Source: Campanula takesimana
Taxonomy: Eukaryota > Streptophyta > Magnoliopsida > Asterales > Campanulaceae
Direction of reading: 5' to 3'
Assembly (NCBI GenBank): GCA_026119855.1
Contig: JAOWBW010000251.1
Span: 62,001-126,000 of the forward strand
DNA length: 64,000 nucleotides
The notes beneath the pieces are model-generated. The model saw nothing but the letters and a program-made list of their open reading frames with translations. It searched no databases and had not been told where the DNA came from. A program made the position numbers and the translations under genes. This document shows, one piece after another, positions 11,094 through 22,171 of the stretch (position 1 is its first letter; each line of letters opens with the position of its first letter).

Positions 11094-13805
11094 GATCCTT
11101 CAAACTTTGTACCCGGTTCTAGGATACTAGAGGAGGAAATTAAACAAGATGCAGTTGGAAGGAAGCTCCTCAAACTGCTGAATGATGCAAAGCTGCTCCC
11201 TCTGTTCCTTATGGATGAACCGCAGTTTGTTACTATTATCTGCGCCGAATTTTTTGAGAATGGAATCTCCACAACTGCTGCCTTGCTGGATGTACGGGGA
11301 GAACCGATAAGGGATCTGGAAACCGGAGAAGTGAAATTTGAAGATGCTATCAAGTCCACCGTCTGTGGTAAAGAAGTGATCCTAACCGGTTCCAAGATCG
11401 CAGTTCTAGCTGGTCTTGAGAACTCTGGAGTTATGGGGATAAAACCGGAACTTCTGAGCAATACTACAATGGAGTTGATTGGAGTTCATTCTTTCTCCAC
11501 CAAGAATTCCTCCAAAAAGGACTTTGGAGAGGTGATGGCTCATCTATGTGAATTGGTTGATTCTGGAGTCATGTGCAAGAATGGAAACCACAACAACTTT
11601 ACAAGTGAACAGTATGCTTACTGTGTGGCCATTCTTAAAGGGAAGAAACTGCACTGGCCCAAGGTTGTGATGAAGGAGATCATCAATGCTCTAAACCGCC
11701 TCCATGCTGCTAAAGCTGCTGGAAAATCCAAGGTCAGAACTCATTGCAGGTTACTGACTAAGTTCCTGCATCAGGATACTGACATTTTCAAGTTCTCTGC
11801 TGACAACAAGGACTATTGGTTGGATCCAATTGAGAAATCTATCTTTGGATTATCAAAACTGGATGCCTTCAGAACCGCATTTAGATGGCGGTATGCTCAA
11901 ACAGTTTGGAATGAGGACCCTCTTCCTGAAGCCGAACGTGGACCATTTCCTGAGGCTCGGCTCAACAAATCTGGGAAACCGTATGCTGGTGCCATTGCTG
12001 ATCAGGCCCATGCTACGATGCTAAGGAATGAAGGTCAAACTGCTACTTTAAACCGACTGGGGTTAAGTCAGTTAGCTCAGACCGCGGTACAGGATGAGGG
12101 GGAGTTTGTGGTTGAGGGGGAGCCTGCTGTTCGGTCTATACCTGCGGCTCGTCCCAAGGAAACCGCTGCTCCAAGGAAGAGAAAGGGAACTGCTCAAATC
12201 CCTTCAATTATTACCAAAGCAGACTTATCCAAACCGCCCCCTAAACCCTCATCCAAACCGTCATCAAAACCTTCATCTTCTTCAACCTCTTTTCCCCCCA
12301 TCAGACTATATCCTACCCTTTCCAAACCTATCACTTCTAAACCCTCTATTCCCAAACCTCAAATTAAACCTCTCTCTCCATTACATCAAAATGTGGAGAA
12401 ATCAAGTAACTTTGCTATGGATGCCGCCTCTCTTAAAGCTGCCAAAGCTAAATCCATTCCAGAACTCATCCCTTCACCTCATCTTTTCCTTCCTATCTCC
12501 TCTCCTCCTAAACCTTCAACTTCAAAACCGCCCTCTGTTCAATTCTCTGAAGAACAGTTGGCTGAAATTTACAAAGCCTTCCCAAACCTCAAACCCTCCT
12601 CTCAAACCGATCCTGAGCAGACCGAAGTGTCTGAGGATGCGGTTCTAGTTGAACAAACCGATGTATCTACCATTGCGGTTCAGCCTGAGCAAACCGATGA
12701 GTTTGAGGCTGCAGTATTGCCTGAGCAGACTGATGTGTCTGAGGCACTTGGTGAACCTGAGCAAGATGATGAAGTTCTTGAGGTTCAACCGCCAAAGAAG
12801 AAGAGAAAGTTGATAAAGAAGTATGAGTTTGTGGAACATTGGCAGTCTAGGCCACCGGGTGCAATTGACTTCAGTGAGGCTCATGACAAAAGGGATCATT
12901 CACCTCTTGAAGGTCCATTTGCAAAAGAATTAAGAGAAAGAGCTGAGATGAGAAAGGCAGGTATTGACCCAATGATTGTTGAGGTGTCCCCTCCTTCACT
13001 TAAAAAAAAACTGGATTTTGATTCACCAGAACATACTCCATCTTCATCTCCAGACTTACCATATGCTGCAGCGGTTCAACCATCACCAGTTCTTTCATCT
13101 GATCAACCTTCGGTTTCTACGTCGGTCCAACCGATGGCTCTGTCTTCAGTTTCTCCATCTGCTCCGCCATCGGTTTCATTCATTAAACCGAAGACTAGGA
13201 AAAGGAAAAGTGCTGCTGAACTGGCTTCCTACTTGAAGCGGTTCAAGACTGAAACCTCTAGGGAAAGAAGGGCTGGAGCCCATGCTCGTGCCGCCACCAA
13301 AGCCGAAGATAGATTCTTGAAGGCTGGCCGCCCTAATCCTTATGCTATTTTTCCCAAGGATGAGATGGAAGCCGCAGTTGAGAAGATAATTCTTGCAGTT
13401 GCTGAACAATTGATGGGAGAGATTGCCTATAAGGTACTCATGGATCCGACTCTTGCCTCCCAATTCTTTCTATTCTTTAATTGTCTTTGCATTCCTAATC
13501 TCTATAGATTATTCCTTGTGCCTTCTCCTTCCATCTTTCTCTATGATGACTATATGAGATATGTTGCTCTTCCTTCTCCTCCTCCTCCTTCTCCTCCTCA
13601 AACCGAAATTATTCCTTATTATTTTTTCCTTCCTTTTGATCCCATAGAACTTGAAACCACCATTAGGGTTTCTATGGGTGAAACTTTAGAAGAGGCACAC
13701 ATTATCTTGAAAGGTAAAGCCAAAATGCCTTCTTCATCCCATCAGTCTGATGATGCCATCCAAATTTCTGATGATGATACTTCTAGTGATGAGCACATCC
13801 CTGAC
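11094..13805 (+). CDS. SIRE extra ORF (so-called env-like), exon 2; nuclear-type protein, split by Ogre-A
   Basis: About 904 codons with no stop, then cut by Ogre-A at 13810; coding resumes in the same frame at 28842. The full product would be about 1147 residues. The N-terminal globular part (about the first 290 residues; features EFFENGIS and LDVRGEPI) weakly recalls the putative plant transposon protein domain (Pfam Transposase_32). This is followed by a Pro/Ser/Lys-rich linker with KPSSKPSSKPSS repeats, four acidic EQTDV/AAVLPEQTD repeats, an SV40-type nuclear signal PPKKKRKL near 12793-12816, a second basic block (KPKTRKRKS near 13186), and an acidic IQISDDDTSSDE segment. No signal peptide was seen. 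One hydrophobic patch near 13455-13540 is the only membrane candidate. Position 3' of pol matches the env-like ORF of Sireviruses, but the residues argue for a nuclear role. Function unknown. Confidence 0.75.
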
Positions 13806-13809
13806 TATA

Positions 13810-14958
13810 TGTTAGTACCCGACCTGAAAATGAGTTTATTAGGACTTTCCCAAAAGTACAAGGACTTTATAGGAATTAGAAACCTTGCAAAGACTTGTCC
13901 CGGATTCCCGAAATATCTCATTTATGACAAAATCTATCAAAATAGGTAATAAATGGTTTCCTTAAAACCATGCGGAAACCCTAGCTTAAGAATCAAGTCA
14001 GCCAGCAGAATTGGCCACGCGGCCAGCCTTGCTACGCGTCGACCTTGGCCACGCGGCCACTCTTGTCGCCGTCTTCAGTCATGGCCAGGCGGCCAACTTT
14101 GCGCCGGATGATCTGGACCGTCAGATCTTCCCCTCAGTTTACTATATAAACCAATCCCATGCTATTGGTTTAAGGGGGGATTTGGAGAGCTCTAAGTCCG
14201 AATTTTGGAGTTCTTAAACACAATTTTCTCCCTAATTAAGCATTCAAACACTCAAGAAGATCCAAGGTTTATTTCTTGCCAACATAGGTAAGTTTTCTAA
14301 CTTTTTCTTCATGTTCTTGCATCATTTTTTATGTAGATCTTTTATATTCATGTTCTTACATGTTTATTCATAGTTTCTTCATATTCCTTGCATGTTCATT
14401 CATATGTTCATAATATGTTCTTCATATGTTCATCGTGTTCATAGATTAAAACCTTATTTATGATATATTTAGGGTTGCGATCTTCATAATTACATGTTAT
14501 TTCAGAGCCGATGATGATCTAGGGTTCATCAACCCAAGGATGATCTAGGAACTACTCCTAAACCCTAATCTTTAGGTAATTCCCCCCTCATTATGCATGA
14601 TCCCGATTCTTCTGCCTATTCTAATTCTCTGCGAACTACGCTGACCTGAGCTTCTCACATTGAGAGGAACGTAGGCAATCTTCGGATCCGGTCTAAATCA
14701 CTAACACACTACTAACACATTCATCATGATAGAAAGACCGATCAATTCGGGCAATAGGAGTGATAACGTTCAATATTCTTCTTTTATTGTAATTTGACCC
14801 CCGAACCCACTAAAAATGCTTTTTTCAATGTTTTGGCTTTAATTAAAACGGCTTGGCGACTCTCATAATTTTAATGTTGTTAAGAATATTCCTTTTGTAA
14901 ATAAAAATAATCACAAGATACTTCCCATGCGTCGCTTCATCGGAAAGGGGTATTCACA
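13810..14958 (+). repeat. 5' LTR of Ogre-A with promoter
   Basis: TATA box TATATAAA at 14143-14150. Immediately upstream are three palindromic words (TTGGCCACGCGGCCA type) at 14011, 14045 and 14081, plus a related TTGCTACGCGTCGAC at 14029. Downstream are the conserved GAACTACG..CGTAGG hairpin (14633-14676) and TGGCGACTCT (14854-14863), which repeats the first 10 nt of the primer site. The 3' LTR has lost about 36 bp after the hairpin. Confidence 0.93.
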
Positions 14959-14959
14959 G

Positions 14960-14977
14960 TGGCGACTCTGCTGGGGA
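14960..14977 (+). other. Primer-binding site of Ogre-A (tRNA-Arg type)
   Basis: TGGCGACTCTGCTGGGGA one base after the LTR. TAT/Ogre elements are known for this site, usually assigned to tRNA-Arg; the assignment to Arg is from memory of the family. TAT-B carries the identical 18-mer on the minus strand. Confidence 0.85.
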
Positions 14978-16141
14978 CTGCTTTGAAACTTTTTCAAACT
15001 TAGTGGGTCTAACTTTCGTTCACATCATGATGCTTGCCATGTTTACACGTGCACACACCTGCCATGTTTACACATGCACACACCTACCATGTTTACACAT
15101 GCACACTTGCCATGTTTTCACGTGCCCCCTACAGTTAAGCCATGTTTACACATGCACCCGCGCACTCCGCCATGTTAATACTTGTACCTTGTACCTTGTA
15201 CCATGTACCCTTGTTATCTTCGCTTTAGTATTAGGGTCAAACAAAACTCTGCTATGCTCCCTTGTACATTATTCTCTCTCTCTCTCTCTCATGCATTGCA
15301 TTGCATCATCCTAACATTAAAAACTTCTCTCTTTTCTCCTTAAAAAAAGAATTAGTTTTTACCGCACACTACCACTAGTCCGTGTCAGCACTGCACAGGT
15401 CCCCATTACCCGGAGTATTCGATGTGCAGGAATTTGTGCGCTACTGTCGCACTCTTTTCGAGTCACTCGTCTATTCCACTCACCGTATATGGTGGGAACC
15501 TTTTACCTAACCCATGTCAACCCACACTAGTATAGGTAACACACCTAGGTTTTGACCGGTTGGTTTGGCTAGCTTTTTCTTAATAGTCAATTAACGTGCT
15601 TTCTATGTCAAGTCATCCCCAAGTCAATGATGAATCGAGATCTTTGAGAGAAAGTGCACAAAAAAGTGATTTCCCTACAAGGGACGTGCCATGGTGAGAT
15701 GAGTGTTTGTTGTCAAGATCTCCGCTCATCGTTAACTTGCGTAGGATGCAACATAGACATCACGTTAAATGCCTTTAAGGAAGGGTTAGTCGTAGGATCC
15801 GATGGTTGGTGGAAGCCGCTTGCCCTATAGGACCCTCGCCCAAATTGTCCGTTTGGGGGTGTGCAATGCAGGTGAAAAACGAGGGGTCTATAGACGTAGT
15901 GATGGTCTCCACTGATCGTAGTCTTCTAACTAGTTGTGAAAAAGGGGTACCCCTTCCAACCAATTAGGATGTAAATAATGTATGTTTTTGTAAATTAAAA
16001 TATACTTTGCATGAGCCTTCCCCCTATCCTAAAGCTTCATTGCCCTTCAACCTTTCAGCAAAGCAAGTTTGGATCCGTTCGGGTGGTCGACTACAACGTG
16101 AAGTTTCTACTCCGTCCACGTTCTCAGTCTCGTCATCAGCA
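14978..16141 (+). other. Ogre-A leader with 25-bp tandem repeats
   Basis: No coding frame is evident. At 15036-15175 a ~25-bp unit with core CCATGTTTACACATGCACAC is repeated about three times in register and then degenerately. A CT microsatellite follows at about 15271-15290. The rest is unique leader sequence before gag. Confidence 0.7.
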
Positions 16142-18515
16142 ATGTCAACTCCCGCTTCAGCTTCAGCCTCTGCTCCTCCTACTAGTGCTGCTGAACTCAA
16201 CATCGAGACCACTCTCAATGGTATTCCCCCAAGCCTCAAGAACTTCCTCGCCGGTCTCGAAGCCAAGATCAAGAATCTTGAGGAAAGCAACAAGATGTTG
16301 GAAGATCAGAACCAACAGTTGAAGGGTCACATTCAACAAAAGGGAACTAAACTGGTGCCCGATGGTGAGAATTTCATTTATGTCGAGGATGAAGAGGTCA
16401 ATACCAACTGTCCCCCCAACACCAATGCCACTGCCTTCCCATTCCCAAGCTACCGCAATGTTCCACCTCCTTCTCTCTATACCCAACAAGGTTTCACTAC
16501 CATGAGCAAGAACAAGGCTGTCTATGAACCTTCCCCTGAACTGCTTGGTGGCTACCTCTCTGCTAGCAAACTACCCGCACCCTCGTTGCCTCTGAGTATT
16601 GGGATGGCCGCTGCTACTACTTCCACTACTCCTCCCGTCATTCTGTCAGAATCTATACCCGACATCTCCAATCACCCTGTGGTCACGGCCATGCAAGAGC
16701 AAATGCGCAAGTTGATCGAGACCGTAGATAAGCAAAGTGCACCGACTACCAAGACAATCAACCCTAGCCAAGTGGGGGCTCTCCCCAAGGATTTCAAGAT
16801 GCCTAAGGTGGCAATGTTTCATGGTGACTCGTGTCCTAAGACTCATTTGGATAGTTATGTGTTGGCCATGAGGGCTCGTGACTGCACCAACGAACAAATG
16901 GCTCGCGTATTCCATAGCACTTTGGATGGTATTGCTCTGCGTTGGTTCTTGGGGCTAGAACCAAGCGAGAGGCAAACGTGGGATCAAATCAGTGCCATTT
17001 TCTGTGAGAATTATCAAGCTAACTTGGATTGGCATGTGAATCGAACCGACCTTGAGAACACTATGCAAAAGCCCGGCGAGGCTATTTATGATTTTTACAA
17101 GAGGTGGAATCATCGGTTGTGCGAGGTCCAATACCCACCAAAAGCAAAGGAACATAAGCAGATTTTCTACAAGTGCTTGCTACCGGAGATGAAAGCAGCT
17201 ATTGGTAATGGTTACTTCCCTGATTTGCGGGAAATGGTTGACGCCGGAGTAAGGTACGAAGCAGGGTTCACTGGGATTGTGCCGCCAAAGGAAAGTCCAA
17301 AGACCAACAACAACAACTCCTTCCGCTACAAGGCTCCTACTGCGCCTGCGCCTCCTAGGGGTGGAAAGGAGGCCGTCGGCCAAGTGAATATGGTCCAGAA
17401 AGAGGTCCCGCTAGATGTCCAAGCCGTAACAAGGAATGGGGCTCCACAACAGAGGGAGAATTTTGATGATTTTGGTATGCCCATGGGGAAGGTCTTTGAC
17501 GTGTTAGTCAAGAGAGGTCTTATCAAGCCTTTAGAGAATTACCAACCCGCCTACCCAAGAACTGATTTGGACGCCTCCAAGTTCTGCAAGTATCACAAGC
17601 ACATTGGGCATACAACAGATAGTTGTATCCAACTGAAACGCGTGGTTCAAGGGTTGATCAATGACAAGAAGATTGAGAAGCCGAAGGGTCCTAATGTGGT
17701 GAATAACCCTCTTCCTAACAATGGGGGTGGGGTGAATATGGTGCAAACATGCGAGATCAGTATCCTAGAGCTCATGGATGCCTTTGACAAGATAGGGCTC
17801 ACGATGGTGGATATTCATGGCATTGGTGACGTTAGAAATGCTCGAACCATTAGAAGGACACCTTCCCCGCCTTGGTTGCGATTTCTCAAAATTTTGCCAC
17901 TACCACAAGTGCACCGGTCACACCACCGAAGAATGCTTTGAATTCAAGAAAGCCGTCCAAGAGCTCATCCACAAGGGAGTTGTCGAAGACCCTAGAGATT
18001 ATGTAGCTAGCAATGTACTCATGGTAGAACTTAGTGAGATCACTGATCCGGCCGAGCCTGTTGTGGCGGACTGTGATGAGGTGGGTTGTATTTCAATGAC
18101 TAATAATATAGAACCTTCTTGCTACTTGTTGTCTTTAGAAGAACTTGTGAGTGAAGTCGAATCTCTAGAGGAAGAGAGTCCCAAACCCTCTCAACCTCTT
18201 TCTTGGGCCAAAATCTTCGAGGAGGCCGAAAAGACCGAAGTTTCGCCCCCTTGCCTGACACACCATTGTCTTTGGAAGAGCTACGTGCAGAAGTTTGTCT
18301 CCTTACGAGATCCGGTCGAGTGTACCAATCCTACCCAAAGGGTGCAAAGAAAGTCTTTGAGAAGGAACCCGAGCTAGCCGACCTAGACAAAGAAGACCCT
18401 ATCCTCACTCAACTCAAACAAACCCAAGCCCATATTTCACTATGGTCCCTACTCACCTCCTCCCTAGCCCATCGCCTCATGCTCGAGCAAAACCTCGCCG
18501 CCACCATGGTACCAT
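16142..18515 (+). pseudogene. Ogre-A gag with three frame breaks and two zinc-knuckle modules
   Basis: ATG at 16142 (MSTPASASAS) is preferred; the frame is also open upstream to 16007. Order: Ala/Ser-rich start, coiled coil (LKNFLAGLEAKIKNLEESNK), Pro-rich part, retrotransposon gag domain (MFHGDSCPKTHLDSYV .. ALRWFLGL .. GEAIYDFYKRWNHRL, about 16800-17280), then knuckle 1 (CKYHKHIGHTTDSC, about 17584). The frame changes near 17850, giving knuckle 2 (CHYHKCTGHTTEEC, about 17893), again near 18240, and again near 18500 before protease. The spacer RSGRVYQSYP..DPILTQLKQTQAHISLWSLL is typical of TAT elements. Gag would form the virus-like particle and bind element RNA. As it stands it is broken. 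Confidence 0.88.
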
Positions 18516-20199
18516 CACTACTACCCCGGAGGACGTCACCCACATGATTGGTAATATCCACTATGGAAACATCATCACTTTCTCGGAGTTAGACAAGCCA
18601 GTATTCGGAGTTGATCATAATGAGCCTTTATACATCACTGTCGAGGTAAATGGCAAGAAAATTCCTCGTGTATTCATTGATAATGGTTCTGCTATTAATA
18701 TCCTGCCTTCAAGGATGATGGATGTGGTTGGCGTTCATGGTGTTGATTTACACCCATCCAAGCAAACCATCAAAGCTTATGACTCTACATGCCGCGCTGT
18801 GATAGGCGAAGCCACCTTGCCCATTACCATCGGAACAAAGATCCTACCAACCGACTTCCACGTCATAGACATCCCCGCAACCTTCTCACTCCTCCTTGGC
18901 CGGCCATGGTTACATCAATCGGGTGCTGTCCCATCCTCCCTGCACCAGTGTGTGAAGTTTCAATCTGGTAATGAAGTGACCATCATCTACAGCGATCTCG
19001 TAACTGCCCAAGGGACGGACACCAAGGGCGTTCCTGTCTTACAGATTCAGCATGGGGAAGAGAGCCGACTCTTCAATGGCTTCGAAATAGTCGCTCAAGC
19101 ACAGATCTGCAGCATCGACCTCACCAAAACAACGGATAAAGTGGCACCTGTTGTCAAGATACTACGTAATATGGGCTTCGTACCGGGCCTGGGGCTAGGT
19201 AAGTGCTTGCAAGGTCCCACAAGTCTGGTTAAAGAGATCGATCACCGGGGATTGTTCGGTCTTGGGTACACCCTTACTCCCAAGGGCAAAATGGAGCAAC
19301 AAAGGATAAAATTGCTTAAAAAGATGAAGCTTCCCTACAAAAAGCCTGAAATGCGGTCATACCGCCTGTCCCTGAATGGCTACTTTGTCAGGGAAGGCGA
19401 GGAGTTTTCGTGTTTTGAGTTCGCCGAGCCATGGATTGACCACACCGGGAAGTTGCAGAAAGGGTTCGAGATTTTCAGAGATGTGGAATTCGATCGGTCC
19501 AACATGAAGCTGACTTACATGGAATATGACAAAGCCACGGGCAGAGTTAGAACCATCAGGCATGAGTACTCCACCAAGGTTGCAGATGACTTGGCAGATC
19601 AACTTGAAGCCACAACCCTTGACAAGCCAGCAATAGAAGCCGCAGAAACTCCGATTTTGACTGAGACGTGGGACGGCCAATATCTGCTTCAACATCTGGG
19701 TAATCTGGGGCTGCACGAAGACATGGTTGCCGTCATTGGAAACGATTCTAAAGATAAGGTGGACCCAAGGACATTGGTGGTACCCATGGGGGAAAAGCTC
19801 AAGAATTGGTGCATCATTGGGGGACCTATAGCTACTCCGGACTTTATGGTGGGAATACTGGGGCTTACTCCTTCTCCTGTCACCACTCCTGCAGCATCTC
19901 CTGTCACTCACCCAAAATCCCCGTCCCCAGAGTCTAATGTTTTACATTTTGAATTTGAGTCTTCCTCTAAGTCTGACGACCTTACGTCCAAAGACTATGA
20001 TCTTATTGCAAACTCTATATTCCCTTTTGCCATGAATGAAACCCTCGACCTTTCCGAGTATCCCTCCATAGTCACTCTTTTAACTGATAAATTGGCTAAT
20101 AATCAAACTAATGATATACACTTAGTTAATAATGATTCATTAGAAGAGGCAGACACAGACACATTAAATGATGAATACATTAAAGAAATTTCAGAATAG
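18516..20199 (+). pseudogene. Ogre-A protease with G-patch-like segment
   Basis: Frame from about 18516 to TAG at 20197-20199. The retropepsin active site is seen as VFIDNGSAINILP (D-N-G in place of the usual D-S/T-G; TAT elements often have DNGS) with the second strand SLLLGRPWLHQSG. It is followed by ILRNMGFVPGLGLGKCLQGP, a G-patch-like glycine pattern, and an acidic tail. The protease would mature Gag-Pol. A single TAG separates it from RT, which continues in the same frame. In full-length Ogre elements this junction can be spliced, so the stop may be functional or mutational. Confidence 0.85.
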
Positions 20200-21049
20200 G
20201 TTATTAATCAAAAAGAATCTCGAGCCCAAGCTGGCAATGAGGTGTTAACGTGCGTGAATTTGGGAACCGAAGCCGAGCCTAAGGAAACGCAGATTGGAAG
20301 CTTCTTCAGCGGAGCCGAAAGGGAAGCGCTGATTGAGCTACTCAAAGAATATGTGGATGTGTTCGCATGGTCTTATAAAGACATGCCGGGGCTCGACAAC
20401 TCGATCGTAGAGCACAGAATCCCGACAGCACCAGACGCTAAGCCAGTCAAACAGAAGCTGCGCCGCATTAAGCCGGAATGGTCTTTGCAAGTGAAAGAAG
20501 AGATTGAGAAGCTACTCCGTGTGGGTTTCATCAGGGTGATCGAGTATCCAACTTGGTTATCAAATTTGGTGACTGTCAGAAAATCCAATGGTAAAGTCAG
20601 AATGTGTGTGGATTTTCGGGATCTCAACAAAGCTACGCCGAAGGATGACTTCCCCCTGCCCAATATCGACATGTTGGTGGACGCGACCGCCCATTATGAG
20701 GTCAAGTCGTTCGTTGATGGGTTTGCCAGCTACAACCAGATCGAGACAACCGAGGAGGACCAAGAAGCGACCCCCTCCACAACCTCGCAGAGGACCATCA
20801 GTCGGCGAGTTCGAGCCGTGTTGAGAATGCAGTCTCCTCGGAACAAAGCCGAAAAGGAAGAACTCGTCAAGTTACTGCAACACCTCAACCATTTTACAAC
20901 AGCAGGGGAGCCAACACTCAGAGAAATAGAAAGGGCCCACGACCAAGAATGGAGTTCGAGATGTGAGTTCGCATTATGCTGCCTCAAGGAGTACCTCGCG
21001 AATACCCCAATCCTGCACCCGGCACATGGGAATGAACTTCAGACCCCAA
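20200..21049 (+). pseudogene. Ogre-A reverse transcriptase remnant lacking the catalytic core
   Basis: The N-terminal part is clear: EYVDVFAWSYKDMPGLD, then HRIPTAPDAKPVKQKLRRIKP and VRMCVDFRDLNKATPKDDFP. After SYNQIE, at about 20745, the segment that should hold the F/YVDD motif is missing, and the frame jumps to a thumb-like part (PRNKAEKEELVKLLQHLNHF .. FALCCLKEYLANTPILHP). RNase H and integrase are absent. This internal deletion makes the copy incapable of reverse transcription by itself. Confidence 0.85.
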
Positions 21050-21574
21050 CACCAACGACAGAATCGTGGCCCTCGCGCCAGGAAAAGGAAATCAGTGAAA
21101 AAATGCAAAGTTTTTTGGAAAAATACCCCCTCTTAGTCCCCCCGCTACACAAGAATAGGGACCCCTTTCGCAAAATTGTTCGACCAACTGAGACAAATAG
21201 GCAAGATGCAATCTCTAGGAGAACATTCACTCCTCTCCGAATTACCACCCCTTCAACCATTTGAACCTACCAAAAGTTGCTCTTACCACCAAGACGAAGG
21301 CCACGACACCAACGACTGTGTCGCTCTACAAAGGAGAATCCAAGGCTTGATGGACGAAAACATGCTCACCGGCGTGAGAGGGTTTTGGTTCTATAGGGAA
21401 AGCGAAAACTTAGAACTCCTCGGTTGCTACGAAATCGAGCCTTATGCGAAGAACAGCCCAGAGGTAGTCTTGCACCTGACTGAAGAAACAATTCAAGACA
21501 TCTCAAGAGAAATAGAGGATTTGAAGCAACGCGTCGACGCAATGACCAAAGCTCGAGGCGGGCCACAAGGCTAG
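21050..21574 (+). pseudogene. Third gag-type knuckle module fused behind the RT remnant
   Basis: The frame used at 21130-21574 reads LFDQLRQIGKMQSLGE, then CSYHQDEGHDTNDCVALQRR, matching knuckle 1 and knuckle 2 in spacing (CxxHxxxxGHxxxxC) and in the following helix. The end (EETIQDISREIEDLKQRVDAMTKA) looks like a coiled coil. It occupies the position where RNase H and integrase should be. It may be a captured gag fragment from another TAT element or a lineage-specific second nucleocapsid; I cannot choose. Confidence 0.65.
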
Positions 21575-21659
21575 ACAGAATGGCAGATTCGGATGGCAGC
21601 CTGCTCAAGAAATCAGTCAACATCAGCAAGCTCAGACGCTACTATGACTAGACTCCCCT

Positions 21660-21803
21660 TTTCAAAAAAAAAAAAAAAAAAAAAAAAAAATGTTTACTAC
21701 GCAAAAAGAAGCCAGATGGACTGAAAACCCGCAAAGGGCGGTCTATGCAAAATAAGGGTGCGTACAAAGCTCGCTAGACTGAAAACCCGCAAGGGCGGTC
21801 TAG
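21660..21803 (+). other. A-run and two copies of hairpin A in Ogre-A
   Basis: A run of nearly 30 A (about 21664-21690) is followed by two related inverted repeats at 21717-21745 and 21774-21803. The second folds as CTAGACTG / CGGTCTAG (8 pairs), a four-A bulge, CCC/GGG and a GCAA loop, and is followed by GCAAAA. Matching structures occur on the minus strand of TAT-B. Confidence 0.7.
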
Positions 21804-22171
21804 GCAAAAGTTAGAGCATTCCCCCTTCTATCTTCCCTTTCTCTAAAATCATTCTAGTCCGACTGGAGTGAACTACGGTGACCTGAGCCCCTTAGTCCTA
21901 TTTGTAAAAGGGGAACGTAGGCAGCCTTTCAAAAGGTGCGGTCTAAAAAACAAATAAACATCCAAATCTTGTCAAAGCAATAAAGATAGAAGTTGTATTT
22001 TCTGAAAGCAAAAACTTTTATTTCCATAGTCATTGCGTGTTAACACTTATTTGATGAGTCTAAGCTTGACATACTTTTTGAATAAATAACCTATTCTGAA
22101 ATTGAAACTAAAACAAAAGTAAACTAAATTAAAACAATGTGTTTGCAACGACTATGGAAGGATCATCGGAA
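21804..22171 (+). other. Non-coding stretch with hairpin B
   Basis: GAACTACGGTGACCTGAGCC (21870) with GGAACGTAGG at 21912-21921 and an inner CCCCTT/AAGGGG stem. Nothing else was recognised in this stretch. Confidence 0.65.

Noticed and set aside
13434..13507. Possible small intron in the SIRE extra ORF (AAG|GTACTC .. CTATAG)
   Set aside because: Its length is not a multiple of three and splicing would bring a stop soon after, while the unspliced frame stays open to the Ogre-A site and beyond it. Kept as coding; the resulting hydrophobic patch remains a caveat.
13806..13949. Open frame of the extra ORF continuing into Ogre-A
   Set aside because: From 13810 the sequence is LTR, as shown by the copy at 27728; the continuation is chance read-through.
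15003..15314. Short frame rich in His and Thr (HTCHVYTC repeats)
   Set aside because: It is the translation of the 25-bp leader repeat and has no start context or relative.
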